64,000 bases of DNA from Streptomyces sp. NBC_01116 (GCF_041435495.1 NZ_CP108644.1:7921501-7985500); one strand, 5' to 3'. Counted from the stretch's first letter, positions 1-9,050 are shown. The notes: generated by a model not told the origin, from the letters alone. Program-made: numbers and translations.

Positions 1-158
1 CGGCCATCCTCGATATGGCCCCGAACTTGGTTAATCTCGAACCAATCGAGATTGTGCAACGTTTCCGCCGCTCTTGCGACGCCGTTCCGGATCGCCTCGT
101 CGATGCCTTCCTCGGAGGTTCCTACGATCTCGGTGACCCGATAAGTGTGATTCGGCAT
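1..158 (-). CDS. dodecin family flavin-binding protein (partial, C-terminus beyond window)
   Basis: The minus strand reads from an ATG at 158 to the window edge and gives 52 codons matching the start of actinobacterial dodecin, a small dodecameric protein that stores and buffers flavins. The N-terminus has the family pattern HTYRVTEIVGTS, then the helix and the LDWFE segment with Trp39, the residue that stacks on the isoalloxazine ring in known dodecins. An AGGAG ribosome site lies 8 bases upstream, which fixes the start. Roughly 20 C-terminal residues are cut off. Several codons are unusual for the neighbourhood (AAT, ATT, TTG, CAT), so its base use is less extreme than that of adjacent genes. 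The family call is confident; the partner flavin is not visible. Confidence 0.9.
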   Translation of the reverse strand, partial: MPNHTYRVTEIVGTSEEGIDEAIRNGVARAAETLHNLDWFEINQVRGHIEDG

Positions 159-360
159 TGTTTGTCTCCTCTCCTGAGACCACGGTGCCCCAATCCGAGG
201 TCTGCCGCGAGGGGGAGGGTGGGGCGAATCGGGACGAGCACCCGCCTTGACCTACTGAATGGTCCATACCAAAATTCAGCCATCACCCGTGCGAGCGCCG
301 CCCGCAATCCCCCCACACCGGGTCCCGATTTCGTTGAGCCGTTTCGCAGAAGGTGACCAC

Positions 361-1617
361 GTGAAGAACCGCATACTGGCCGGAGCCATCGCGCTTGTCT
401 CGTCCGTCGCACTCGGCGGATGCGGCTTCATACCGGGCTCGGGCAGCGGTGACCGCACGGTGACGGTCTGGCTGATGAAGGACAGCGTCTCGCCCGGCTT
501 CCTGGACAAGTTCACCCGCTCGTACGAGGAGGAGAACCCCTCGATCGAGCTGGACTTCAAGATCCAGGAGTGGAGCGGCATCGGCCCCAAGGTCCTTTCC
601 GCGCTGGAGGGCGACGACGCCCCGGACGTGATCGAGGTCGGGAACACCCAGGTCGCGCAGTACGCGGAGAGCGGCGGTCTGCGCGATCTGACCCTCGAAT
701 CGATGCGCGACCTGGGCAGCGAGGACTGGCTGCCCGGCCTGGCCCAGCCCGGCAGCATCAACGGCGTGCAGTACGGCATCCCCTGGTACGCGGCCAACCG
801 GGTGGTGATCTACAACAAGGAGATCTTCGAGGAGGCGGGCATCGACTCCGTCCCGAAGACGCGCGAGGAGTGGATCGCCGCCTCCGAGAAGCTCAACAGC
901 GCGGGCAACCAGGGCATCTACCTGGCCGGCCAGAACTGGTACGTGCTCGCCGGCTTCATCTGGGACGAGGGCGGCGAACTCGCGGACGAGAACGGCGGCG
1001 ACTGGCAGGGCGCCCTGGACACGCCGGAAGCCCTGGCGGGCATGAAGTTCTACCAGAAGCTCCAGGCGCTCGGCGACGGCCCGACGGACGCCGACGAGGA
1101 GAAGCCCCCGCAGACCGACGTCTTCGCCAAGGGCGACGTCGCGCAGATCATCTCGACTCCGGGCAGCGCCGCGCTCATCGAGCAGAAGAATCCCGAACTC
1201 AAGGGCAAGCTCGGCTACTTCCCCATTCCCGGCAAGTCCTCGAAAGCCCCCGGCTCGGTGTTCACCGGCGGTTCCGACCTCATCGTCCCGAAGAACGCCG
1301 ACGAACGCACCGCGGGCATCGCCGTCGTCAAGGCACTGGCTAGCGAGAAGTGGCAGACGGAGCTCGCCCGGGGCATGAGCTACGTCCCCAACAAGCCGAG
1401 CCTCGCCCATGTCATCGAGGGCGACGAGGGCACCGCCGCGATGGCCGAAGGCGCCACCCGCGGCCGGGCCACCCCCAACTCGTCCCAGTGGGCCCGGGTC
1501 GAGGCGGAGAACCCGATCAAGCCCTACATGACGGCCGTGCTCGAAGGCGGCGACCCGGCCCGCGAGGCCAAGGCCGCCTCCGAGCGGATCACCGCCATGC
1601 TCGCCGGCAGCGGCTGA
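361..1617 (+). CDS. extracellular sugar-binding lipoprotein of an ABC importer (family 1)
   Basis: A 418-residue solute-binding protein that would capture a sugar outside the membrane and deliver it to an ABC permease. The GTG at 361 is chosen because GAAGGTG precedes it and because it opens directly into a lipoprotein signal (Lys2, Arg4, hydrophobic core, lipobox LGGC with Cys21). The mature part has the family 1 layout: a VTVWLMKDS beginning, the DAPDVIEVGNTQ segment, and the IPWYAANRVVIYNKE hinge region. No permease or ATPase gene lies beside it, so it is an orphan binding protein whose partners must be elsewhere. The substrate cannot be told from sequence alone. An upstream in-frame ATG at 259 is rejected because it would bury the signal peptide. 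Confidence 0.88.
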   Translation: MKNRILAGAIALVSSVALGGCGFIPGSGSGDRTVTVWLMKDSVSPGFLDKFTRSYEEENPSIELDFKIQEWSGIGPKVLSALEGDDAPDVIEVGNTQVAQYAESGGLRDLTLESMRDLGSEDWLPGLAQPGSINGVQYGIPWYAANRVVIYNKEIFEEAGIDSVPKTREEWIAASEKLNSAGNQGIYLAGQNWYVLAGFIWDEGGELADENGGDWQGALDTPEALAGMKFYQKLQALGDGPTDADEEKPPQTDVFAKGDVAQIISTPGSAALIEQKNPELKGKLGYFPIPGKSSKAPGSVFTGGSDLIVPKNADERTAGIAVVKALASEKWQTELARGMSYVPNKPSLAHVIEGDEGTAAMAEGATRGRATPNSSQWARVEAENPIKPYMTAVLEGGDPAREAKAASERITAMLAGSG

Positions 1618-1866
1618 TCCCACCCGGACGGCATCGACGCGGGGCGGAGTCCCCGGGGCACGAGTGCACGCGAGGGAGAGTCCCCGGGCCCTGAGGCCCA
1701 GCGTCCCTGAGGCACGGTGTCCCTGGGGATTCAGCCGTCGCACATCCCCGCTCCCCACAGCGGTCACGTCGAATCCAGCCGGTGACGGAAGAAGTAAGGG
1801 GCCGGGCCGTCGCACCCCGCGACAGCCCGGCAGCGCCCCTCGCCTCTTCCGTCCCCGGAGACCGCC

Positions 1867-2712
1867 ATGACCGTGCTGCCCGTCGCCCCGCTGCCCGCCG
1901 CCCCCGCCCCCACGTCCGTTCGCGCCTCCGCCCCCGCCCCGGCGGCCGTTCCGGCCCCTGATCCCGTCGGCGCCCCGGAACCGGCCTACCGGGTCTCCCT
2001 CGCCACCTGCCAGGAAGACGTCACCGCGGCCCAGCGCCTGCGCCACCTCGTGTTCGCCGGGGAGCTGGGGGCCCGGCTGGACGGGCCCGAACCCGGCCTG
2101 GACAGCGACGCCTTCGACGCGTACTGCGACCACCTGCTGGTCCGTGAGACCGCCACCGGGGAGGTCGTCGCCACCTATCGGCTGCTGCCGCCGGACCGGG
2201 CCAGGATCGCCGGACGCCTCTACGCGGAGAGCGAGTTCGACCTCACCCGGCTCGCCCCGATCCGCGACGACCTCGTCGAGGCCGGCCGCTCCTGCGTCCA
2301 CCCCGCGCACCGCGACGGCGCGGTCATCGCCCTCGTCTGGGCCGGACTCGCCCGCTACATGGAGCGCACCGGCCACACCTGGATCGCGGGCTGCTGCTCC
2401 CTCCCGCTGGCCGACGGCGGCGCGAGCGCCGCCCGGAGCTGGAACACCGTACGCGCGAGCCACCTCGCGCCCGAGAAGCACTGGGTCACCCCGCACCGCC
2501 TCTGGGACTCCTCCGCGCACGGCCCGGAAGCCGGCTCCCGGGCGGACCTCCCGCCCCTGCTGCGCGGCTACCTCCGGCTCGGCGCCCAGGTCTGCGGAGC
2601 CCCCGCCCACGACCCCGACTTCAACGTCGCCGACCTGTACGTCCTGCTCTCGCTGCGCCGCACCGACCCGCGCTACCTGCGCCACTTCCTCTCCCTGGCC
2701 CCGCTGCGATGA
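1867..2712 (+). CDS. olsB: GNAT-fold N-acyltransferase, OlsB-like (lyso-ornithine lipid synthesis)
   Basis: A 281-residue acyltransferase of the ornithine-acyl[ACP] N-acyltransferase family, which puts a 3-hydroxyacyl chain on ornithine to make lyso-ornithine lipid. After an Ala/Pro-rich low-complexity leader of about 38 residues come the family segments RLRHLVFAGELG, the DAYCDHLLVRE strand, VVATYRLLPP and the diagnostic VEAGRSCVHPAHRDG block. Its stop overlaps the start of the next gene (ATGA at 2709), and that gene encodes a PlsC-type acyltransferase. This pairing matches olsBA operons that make ornithine lipids. The long leader is unusual, and a shorter internal start is possible. Function is inferred from family and operon partner. 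Confidence 0.78.
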   Translation: MTVLPVAPLPAAPAPTSVRASAPAPAAVPAPDPVGAPEPAYRVSLATCQEDVTAAQRLRHLVFAGELGARLDGPEPGLDSDAFDAYCDHLLVRETATGEVVATYRLLPPDRARIAGRLYAESEFDLTRLAPIRDDLVEAGRSCVHPAHRDGAVIALVWAGLARYMERTGHTWIAGCCSLPLADGGASAARSWNTVRASHLAPEKHWVTPHRLWDSSAHGPEAGSRADLPPLLRGYLRLGAQVCGAPAHDPDFNVADLYVLLSLRRTDPRYLRHFLSLAPLR

Positions 2713-3590
2713 GCGTCTGGCTGCCCGTCGCCCCGTGCACCCCGGACGGCTGCGCCCGGCACTCCGGAGCCGTACGCGCCCCGCTGCCCGCCGCGCTCCT
2801 GCTGCTGGCCGGCTGCGCACTGGTCCTGCTGGGGGTGGTCTGCGTCCCGTTCGTACGGCTGCTCGGGGCCGGTCCGCGCCGCCGCCTGACCCGGCGCTGG
2901 GCGCGCTCCGTCCCCCGGGCCTTCGGCGTACGCGTCACCGTGCGGCGGCATGCTCCGGAGCCCGCCGCGGGCGGCGAACTCGTCGTCGCCAACCACATCT
3001 CCTGGCTCGACATCCCGCTGATCGCCTCCGTGCTGCCCGGCCGGACGGTCGCCAAGAGTGAGATCCGGCGCTGGCCCCTGCTCGGGCCCCTCGCCGCGCT
3101 CGGCGGCACCCTGTTCATCGAACGCGACCGGCTGCGCGCTCTGCCCGCCGCCGTGTCGACCGTCGCCACGGCCCTGCGCTCCGGCTCCCGGGTCGTGGTC
3201 TTCCCCGAGGGCAGCACCTGGTGCGGCCGGGACGCCGGCGCCTTCCGGCCCGCCGTGTTCCAGGCGGCGATCGACGCCGGCGCGACGGTCCGGCCGGTCC
3301 GCATCGCCTACCGCACCGCGGAGCACCACTGCGGACCGGCCGCCGGCGCCGTCGCGTTCGTCGGGTCCGACCCGCTCGCCGCCTCCCTGTGGCGGGTGGT
3401 ACGGGCGGCCGGGCTCACCGCCCGGGTCGACGTCCTCGCGCCGATCCCCGCGTACGGCGAGGGCGGCCGCCGCGCCCTGGCCCGCAGAGCACGGGCGGCC
3501 GTCCTCGGACCCGGAGCCCGCCTCCCGCCCCGTCAGACCACGGTGGCCAGCGACAGGGCGAACCGCCCCGCCGCGTCCGTCCACCACTGA
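2709..3590 (+). CDS. olsA: 1-acyl-glycerol-3-phosphate acyltransferase family, OlsA-like
   Basis: A 293-residue membrane-associated O-acyltransferase. It carries the PlsC motif I NHISWLD (HX4D) near residue 95, an FIERDR motif II, FPEGST motif III and a hydrophobic N-terminal segment around residues 15-45. Its ATG overlaps the stop of the OlsB-like gene in ATGA, so the two are probably translationally coupled. In this context it would add the second fatty acid to lyso-ornithine lipid rather than make phosphatidic acid. The last 58 bases overlap, tail to tail, the 3' end of egtD on the other strand, which leaves no room for a separate terminator between the two operons. Confidence 0.8.
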   Translation: MSVWLPVAPCTPDGCARHSGAVRAPLPAALLLLAGCALVLLGVVCVPFVRLLGAGPRRRLTRRWARSVPRAFGVRVTVRRHAPEPAAGGELVVANHISWLDIPLIASVLPGRTVAKSEIRRWPLLGPLAALGGTLFIERDRLRALPAAVSTVATALRSGSRVVVFPEGSTWCGRDAGAFRPAVFQAAIDAGATVRPVRIAYRTAEHHCGPAAGAVAFVGSDPLAASLWRVVRAAGLTARVDVLAPIPAYGEGGRRALARRARAAVLGPGARLPPRQTTVASDRANRPAASVHH

Positions 3591-4495
3591 GTAAGCCGCA
3601 TACCGGCGGCGGCAAGCTCCTCGCCGACGTCCTCGCGCCGGAACTTCGCCGACACCTCCGTACGCAGCTCCTCACCGGCCTCGAACGGCACCACGAGCTC
3701 CAGCTCCCGGATCTTGACGCTCAGCGCCCGGCGGGCCCGCAGCCGCATCTCGATCCACCGGTCCCGCGGATTCCACACCGCGAGGTGATCGAAGTCGTCG
3801 AGCGGGAAGTCGGCTCCCAGCTCACGGTTGACGACGTTCAGGACGTTCTTGTTGAAGGCCGCCGTCACCCCGGCCGCGTCGTCGTACGCGGCCACCAGCG
3901 TCTCCTCGTCCTTCACCAGGTCCGTGCCGAGGAGCAGCGCGTCACCGGGCGAGAGCAGTGAGCGCACCGACCGCAGGAACGTCGCCCGCTCCTCCGGCAG
4001 CAGATTGCCGATCGTGCCTCCCAGGAACACCACCAGCCGGGGCCCCGGTGTCCCCGGCAGGGCCAGGCCCCCGGTGAAGTCCGCGATCAGCGCGTGGACG
4101 GACAGCCCCGGGTGCTCGGCGAGCAGCGACTCGGCCGCCCCGGTCAGCGCGCTCTCGCTCACGTCCACGGGGACGTAACTGTGCAACTCGGGGAGCGCGT
4201 CCAGCAGATGGCGGGTCTTCTCGGAGGAGCCCGAGCCCAGCTCGATCACGGTCCGGGCGCCCGAAGCGGCGGCGATCTCCTCGGCACGCGCCTGGAGGAT
4301 CTCCCGCTCCGCGCGGGTCGGGTAGTACTCCGGCAGCCGGGTGATCTCCTCGAACAGCTCGCTGCCGCGGGCGTCGTAGAACCACTTCGGCGGCAGCGTC
4401 TTGGGGTGCCGGGTCAGGCCGCTGAGGACGTCGGCGCGCAGCGCCGCGTCCGTCGCGTCCACCGGCAGGGTGCGGGTCAGCAGGAAGGGACTCAC
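3533..4495 (-). CDS. egtD: L-histidine N-alpha-trimethyltransferase EgtD (ergothioneine synthesis)
   Basis: A 320-residue SAM-dependent methyltransferase that trimethylates histidine to hercynine, the first committed intermediate of ergothioneine. The length equals that of mycobacterial EgtD. Visible family segments are TLPPKWFYDARGSELFEEIT, LPEYYPTRAE, the SAM-binding VIELGSGSSEKTR loop and the VFLGGTIGNLLPEE block. The start is a GTG at 4495 that overlaps the egtC stop in GTGA. It is the last gene of the egtABCD run. The 3' end overlaps the convergent olsA-like gene by 58 bases. Confidence 0.96.
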   Translation of the reverse strand: MSPFLLTRTLPVDATDAALRADVLSGLTRHPKTLPPKWFYDARGSELFEEITRLPEYYPTRAEREILQARAEEIAAASGARTVIELGSGSSEKTRHLLDALPELHSYVPVDVSESALTGAAESLLAEHPGLSVHALIADFTGGLALPGTPGPRLVVFLGGTIGNLLPEERATFLRSVRSLLSPGDALLLGTDLVKDEETLVAAYDDAAGVTAAFNKNVLNVVNRELGADFPLDDFDHLAVWNPRDRWIEMRLRARRALSVKIRELELVVPFEAGEELRTEVSAKFRREDVGEELAAAGMRLTQWWTDAAGRFALSLATVV

Positions 4496-5247
4496 GCGGT
4501 GGGCTCCTTGAGCGGGGTGAGCAGGACGTCCGTGGAGGTCGCGACCAGCAGCGTGCGGTCGGGGACCTCGCGCCAGAGCGGGTCGTCGTCGTACGGCTCC
4601 GAGGCGACCGCGGTGCGGCGGCCCGGCGTCGTGAGGTACCAGAGGGTGTCGCCCCAGGCGGTCGCCGTGATCGTCTCCCCGTCGGTGAGGAGCAGATTCA
4701 GCCGGGAGCCGGGCGCGGCGGCCGCGACCTCCCGCACGGTTTCCGCGACGGCGCGCGGCACATCGTCCCCGGCGTCGGTCCGGTGGCGGATCAGCGCCCA
4801 GACCAGCGCCGAGTCGTTACGGGCGGCCAGCGCCAGGAGCCTCTCGGCGGGCAGGGCGGCGGCCGCGTCGGCGAGTGAGCCGGGCCAGCCCCGCACCATC
4901 CCGTTGTGGCTGAACAACTGCCGCCCGGCGGTGTACGGCGCGGCCGCGGCCTCCCCGTCCGCACCCGCCTCGGTGGCATCCCGTACAGCGGCGAGCAGCG
5001 CGGTGCTGCGGACCACCCGGGCCAGGTCGGTGAAGGTCTCGTCGCCCCATATCGGGCCCTGGCGGCGGTAGCGTCCGGGCACCGGATCGCCGTCTGCGTA
5101 CCAACCGACTCCGAAACCGTCCGCGTTCACCGTGCCGTAGCGCTGGTGACGCGGCGCCCAGGACTGCCGCACCAAGGCGTGCGGAGGCCGCAGCAGGATA
5201 TCGCCCAGCGTCACCGGCTCGCCCACATAGGCGATGTGACGGCACAT
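4492..5247 (-). CDS. egtC: class II glutamine amidotransferase-fold hydrolase EgtC (gamma-glutamyl hercynylcysteine sulfoxide hydrolase)
   Basis: A 251-residue Ntn-type amidohydrolase. The protein begins MCRHIAYVG, putting the nucleophilic Cys at position 2 once Met is removed, as in all EgtC proteins. The segments NADGFGVGWY and FSHNGMVRG are those of class II glutamine amidotransferases. In the pathway it removes the gamma-glutamyl group from the sulfoxide made by EgtB. The start is fixed by the TGATG overlap with the egtB stop at 5247; its own stop overlaps the egtD GTG. A much longer reading frame in the same phase runs back to 6381 but is a shadow of egtB. Confidence 0.95.
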   Translation of the reverse strand: MCRHIAYVGEPVTLGDILLRPPHALVRQSWAPRHQRYGTVNADGFGVGWYADGDPVPGRYRRQGPIWGDETFTDLARVVRSTALLAAVRDATEAGADGEAAAAPYTAGRQLFSHNGMVRGWPGSLADAAAALPAERLLALAARNDSALVWALIRHRTDAGDDVPRAVAETVREVAAAAPGSRLNLLLTDGETITATAWGDTLWYLTTPGRRTAVASEPYDDDPLWREVPDRTLLVATSTDVLLTPLKEPTA

Positions 5248-6650
5248 CAGGCGTCCCTCGCGGTGCGGAAACCGGAGAAGATCTGCCGCCGTACCGGAAG
5301 GTCCCAGTTGCGGAAGGTGCCCCGGCAGGCGACCTCGCCCACGGCGAACGAGCCGCCGCGCAGCACCTTGTGCCCCGGACCGAAGAACACCTCCGAGTAC
5401 TCCCGGTAGGGAAACGCCACGAACCCCGGATAGGGCAGGAAGTCGCTGGAGGTCCACTCCCACACGTCGCCGATCAACTGCCCCGCCCCGGAGGGCGATC
5501 GTCCCGCCGGATACGCCCCGGACCGTGCGGGACGCAGGTGGCGCTGCCCCAGGTTGGCCCGCTCCGGCGTCGGGTCCTCGTCGCCCCACGGGTAGCGCAG
5601 GGAACGGCCGGAGGCGGGATCGTGGCGGGCGGCCTTCTCCCACTCGCTCTCCGTGGGCAGCCTGCGCCCCGCCCAGCGGGCGTACGCGTCCGCCTCGTAC
5701 CAGCTGACGTGCAGCACCGGCTCGTCCTCCGGCACCGCCTCGGTCACCCCGAACCGGCGGCGCAGCCACTGTCCCGCCTCCCGCCGCCAGAACAGCGGTG
5801 CGGTCAGGTCGTGTTCGCGGACCATCGCCCAGCCCTCGGGCGCCCACCACCGGCTGTCCCCGTACCCGCCGTCCTCGATGAATCGGAGGTAGGCGCCACA
5901 GGCGACGGGCGAGGTGTCCAGGTGGAACGCCGCCACGTCGCGCCGGTGCGCGGGCCGCTCGTTGTCCAGGGCCCACGGCTCGGCGGAGGTCCCCATCGTG
6001 AACGGGCCCCCGGGAATCAGGACGTCGTCCGCGAGCGCCTCGGCATCGACGGGCGGCGGCGGTGCGGGTGCGGTGAGCGCCGCGGGGCCCGCGCGCAGCT
6101 GATGGGTGATCAGCATCGTCTCGTCGTGCTGCTGTTCGTGCTGGGCGATCATGCCGAAGGCGAATCCGGCCCGCTCCAGCGGTCGTCCGCCCTCGTGCAG
6201 CGGTGCGCCCTCCAGCAGGTCCAGTGCCCGCCCCCGTACGTCGGAGGCGTACGTCCTGGCCTCGGCGGGGGCCAGCAGCGGCAGCGAGGGACGCGAGGCG
6301 CGGGAGTGTTCGAAGGCGTTGTAGAGTCCGTCGATCTCCGGGCGCAGCGCCTCCCGGCCGCCGACGGCGCGCAGCAGCCACTGCTCCTCCTGATTGCCGA
6401 TGTGCGCCAGGTCCCAGACCAGCGGCGACATCAACGGAGAGTGCTGAGAGGTCAGTTCACCGTCGTCCACGCTGTCGGTGAGCAGGGCGGTGCGCTCGCG
6501 CGCGGACAGCAGCGCGGCGAGGGCACGCCGCCGCAGGGCCTCCGGATCGGTGCCGGGCACGACGGGGAAGCCGGTCGACGCGGTGGAGCCGGCCGGATCG
6601 AAGGCGTCGGAGTGCTCGCGGTGCAGGGTGTCTTCACGGTGCTCGGTCAT
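5247..6650 (-). CDS. egtB: hercynine oxygenase (iron sulfoxide synthase) EgtB
   Basis: A 467-residue non-haem iron enzyme that joins gamma-glutamylcysteine to hercynine with oxygen. The N-terminal DinB-like domain carries the expected three iron-ligand histidines, here His83 in LAHIGNQEEQW and His171/His175 in MIAQHEQQHDE. The C-terminal half is a formylglycine-generating-enzyme fold with IPGGPFTMGT, HVSWYEADAYARWAGRRLPTE-type and GDVWEWTSS segments. The ATG at 6650 overlaps the egtA stop in ATGA, and its own stop overlaps egtC, so translation of the whole operon is coupled. Use of gamma-glutamylcysteine is inferred from the linked egtA and egtC, as in mycobacteria. Confidence 0.96.
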   Translation of the reverse strand: MTEHREDTLHREHSDAFDPAGSTASTGFPVVPGTDPEALRRRALAALLSARERTALLTDSVDDGELTSQHSPLMSPLVWDLAHIGNQEEQWLLRAVGGREALRPEIDGLYNAFEHSRASRPSLPLLAPAEARTYASDVRGRALDLLEGAPLHEGGRPLERAGFAFGMIAQHEQQHDETMLITHQLRAGPAALTAPAPPPPVDAEALADDVLIPGGPFTMGTSAEPWALDNERPAHRRDVAAFHLDTSPVACGAYLRFIEDGGYGDSRWWAPEGWAMVREHDLTAPLFWRREAGQWLRRRFGVTEAVPEDEPVLHVSWYEADAYARWAGRRLPTESEWEKAARHDPASGRSLRYPWGDEDPTPERANLGQRHLRPARSGAYPAGRSPSGAGQLIGDVWEWTSSDFLPYPGFVAFPYREYSEVFFGPGHKVLRGGSFAVGEVACRGTFRNWDLPVRRQIFSGFRTARDA

Positions 6651-8053
6651 GCGGAAGCCGCCTTTCCGGGGCGCGGCGGGAGGTGATCGCCCAGCAGGCT
6701 CGGACCGCTCAGCGGGCTCGGCCCGGTCAGCAGGCTCCGATCGGCCGACAGGCTCTGATCCGTCAGTTCGCCCAGTGCTTTCAGCTCGCCGGGCTCGGGC
6801 AGGTCGTCGGCCGGACATCGGCCCCGGGCGACGTAGCGGTCGGTGAAGGCGGCCACGGTGTCGAGCACCGCCCCGCTCGCTCCCATCCGCTCCAGCGCCG
6901 GGAGCGCCGCCCCGAAACAGACGGTCGCCGCGGCCCGCAGCTCCGGGTCGGCGAGCCCCTCGCGGGCGGCCGCCGTCCAGAGCGCGTTGCGCGGCGCCAC
7001 CGGTGCTCCGGCGGTCTCCGCGAGCGGCTTCACGGTGCGGTACACGGTCTCGGCGGCCTCCGGGTCGTCGAACAGCGCCGTGGCGACGGCGAGCGGCACC
7101 AGCCACCCGTCGGGCCCGCTCTGCGCGTCGATCATGCGCAGTTCGAGATGACCGCGCGGCCGGATGGGCGGGAACACCGTGGTGAGGTGGTAGTCGAGAT
7201 CGGCCCGCACCGGCGGCCGGGGCGACCCGGTACGGATCCACTCCCGGAAGGTGAGCCCTTCCGGCACGTCCCAGGGGCCTTCCTCGCACCGGATGCACAG
7301 CACGGTCGTGTCCAGCACGTGCGCGGCCCAGGCCTCGCGCGGGGGCCGCCCGGAGCCCGGCGCGAGGGTCCGGCCCGGGTCCAGATCGGCCCACAGCGAC
7401 TGCCGGGTGGAGCGCCAGCCGGTCCGGCGGCCCTGCTGGAACGGCGAATTCGCGAACGCGGCCACCAGCACCGCGCCCAGCAGGTGCGCGAGCTGCCAGC
7501 GCCGTCCGTAACCGAGCGGCCCCGGCTCCTCCTCACCCGCGTCCAGGCAGACCTGGACCGACGCGGAGGTGCACATCATCGCCCGCCCCGCCGGACCCGA
7601 ACGGTCCAGCGCGGCCTCCATCGCCTCGTAGCGGGGCTCCCGCAGCCTGCGGTTCGGCACCTGCCACGGGTCGACGCCGAGCCCGACCGGTGCGAGCCCC
7701 GCCGCGCCGAGCGTGGCGCGGACCGCCGCCAGATCGGCCGCGGTGGTGTCGACGCACTCCATGAGGGAGCCGGCCGGCTGCGAGCTGAGCTCCAGCTGCC
7801 CGCCCGGCTCGAACGTCAGCGCCGCGCTCAGCGGCAGCGCGCGGACCGCCTCGACGGCACGGTCGAGTCGTTCCTGCCCGACCGGAAGGTCAGGCCGTGC
7901 CCGGTCGTGGATGAGCCATTCGAGTTCCACCCCGACGGTTCGGGGCGGGCCCGTCTTGAAACATATGCCGCGCAGTAAATCCTCTGCCCCGCTCTCGTCG
8001 AGGGGGGCGGCGTCCGGGCGCGAGCCGGTTGCGCCGGGAATGTCCAAGCCCAT
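6647..8053 (-). CDS. egtA: glutamate-cysteine ligase EgtA
   Basis: A 468-residue ATP-dependent ligase of the GCS2 family that makes gamma-glutamylcysteine, the sulfur donor for EgtB. Family segments include VGVELEWLIHD near residue 40, FEPGGQLELSSQP, the MCTSASVQVCLDAG strand and the late HLELRMIDAQ segment. A strong AAGGAGG site lies just before the ATG. It is the first gene of the compact egtABCD operon, in which every junction is an overlap. The C-terminus has a Leu/Ser-rich tail (repeated SLLTGPS-like words) with no recognised function. No egtE lies in the window. Confidence 0.93.
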   Translation of the reverse strand: MGLDIPGATGSRPDAAPLDESGAEDLLRGICFKTGPPRTVGVELEWLIHDRARPDLPVGQERLDRAVEAVRALPLSAALTFEPGGQLELSSQPAGSLMECVDTTAADLAAVRATLGAAGLAPVGLGVDPWQVPNRRLREPRYEAMEAALDRSGPAGRAMMCTSASVQVCLDAGEEEPGPLGYGRRWQLAHLLGAVLVAAFANSPFQQGRRTGWRSTRQSLWADLDPGRTLAPGSGRPPREAWAAHVLDTTVLCIRCEEGPWDVPEGLTFREWIRTGSPRPPVRADLDYHLTTVFPPIRPRGHLELRMIDAQSGPDGWLVPLAVATALFDDPEAAETVYRTVKPLAETAGAPVAPRNALWTAAAREGLADPELRAAATVCFGAALPALERMGASGAVLDTVAAFTDRYVARGRCPADDLPEPGELKALGELTDQSLSADRSLLTGPSPLSGPSLLGDHLPPRPGKAASA

Positions 8054-8198
8054 GGGGCCTCCTTCTCAGCCGCGTACCTACCAGCCAAACCCGTACCCGG
8101 AGATCGCACAAGGGTGCCCCCGGGCCAGGAGAATACGGTTGCACCCAGGCCGGGTTCCCCGTCAGCATGCCCCGTATGCACCACACGGGGGAGCGCCG

Positions 8199-9020
8199 GT
8201 GAGCGCGCGGCTGCGCGGCATCGCGCGCGGGACAGAAGCGGTCGTCGCGGCCGGGAGCTACCGCAACGCGGCAGGTCAGGACGTGTCCATCGAACGGGCC
8301 GTGACCGCGGCGCTGTCCGGCACCAGGCTCTACGGGCCGGACCCGGTGCCCGTCGCGGCCCTGGACACCGACCGCACCCCGCACGTCGAGGTCACCGGCG
8401 AGAGCAGCCTCGCCGCGGCCCGCCGGATGACCGGCGAGGCCCCCGGCCGGGTCGCCGTCCTCAGCTACGCCTCGGCCCGCAACCCCGGCGGCGGCTACCT
8501 CAACGGCGCGCAGGCCCAGGAAGAGGCCCTGTGCCGCGGCTCGGCCCTCCACGCGACCCTTCTGCGCGCACCCGAGTACTACGCGCACCACCGAGCCGAA
8601 CGCAGCGCCTTCTACACCGACCGGGTGATCCACTCGCCCGGGGTGCCGGTCTTCCGCGACGACCGCGGCGCGTTCCTGGACGCCCCCCACACCGTCGGAT
8701 TCCTCACCTCGCCCGCGCCCAACGCCGGGGTGATCCAGCGGCAGACCCCCGAGGAGGCCCACCGCATCCCGGCGGCACTGGCCTCCCGCGCCGAACGGGT
8801 GCTGGAGGTCGCGGCCGTACGGGGCTACCGCAGGCTGGTCCTGGGCGCCTGGGGCTGCGGGGTCTTCCAGAACGATCCGGCACAGGTGGCGGAGGCGTTC
8901 GCGGCCCTGCTGGGCGTGGGCGGCCGGTTCGGCGGGCACTTCGAGCAGATCGTCTTCGGGATCCTGGACCGTGACCCCGATTCCGCCGTCCGGGCCGCCT
9001 TCGCCCGGACCTTCGGGTAG
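8199..9020 (+). CDS. bacterial poly(ADP-ribose) glycohydrolase-like macrodomain protein (TIGR02452 family)
   Basis: A 273-residue protein with the microbial PARG signature: Gly97-Gly98-Gly99 followed by Gln107-Glu108-Glu109 within NPGGGYLNGAQAQEE. The two glutamates are the acid pair that cleaves ribose-ribose bonds in known bacterial PARG enzymes. An N-terminal helical segment of the kind seen in this family (GIARGTEAVVAAGSY) precedes the macrodomain, and the LGAWGCGVFQNDP loop follows. The GTG at 8199 is chosen because a GGGGGAG site stands just upstream; the open frame extends back to 7713 but there it overlaps egtA antisense. It is divergent from egtA across 145 bases. Cellular targets are unknown. 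Confidence 0.87.
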   Translation: MSARLRGIARGTEAVVAAGSYRNAAGQDVSIERAVTAALSGTRLYGPDPVPVAALDTDRTPHVEVTGESSLAAARRMTGEAPGRVAVLSYASARNPGGGYLNGAQAQEEALCRGSALHATLLRAPEYYAHHRAERSAFYTDRVIHSPGVPVFRDDRGAFLDAPHTVGFLTSPAPNAGVIQRQTPEEAHRIPAALASRAERVLEVAAVRGYRRLVLGAWGCGVFQNDPAQVAEAFAALLGVGGRFGGHFEQIVFGILDRDPDSAVRAAFARTFG

Positions 9021-9050
9021 CCCTTCCCGCCGCCCCCGACGCGCCGCCGC

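Noticed and set aside
283..2820. An 845-residue open frame on the minus strand across the sugar-binding and OlsB genes
   Set aside because: It is antisense to two well-supported genes, is rich in Arg/Gly as expected for a shadow of high-GC coding DNA, and shows no family motif.
5248..6381. An upstream continuation of the egtC reading frame
   Set aside because: The extension is a shadow of egtB in another phase; the true EgtC must begin MCRH so that Cys is residue 2.
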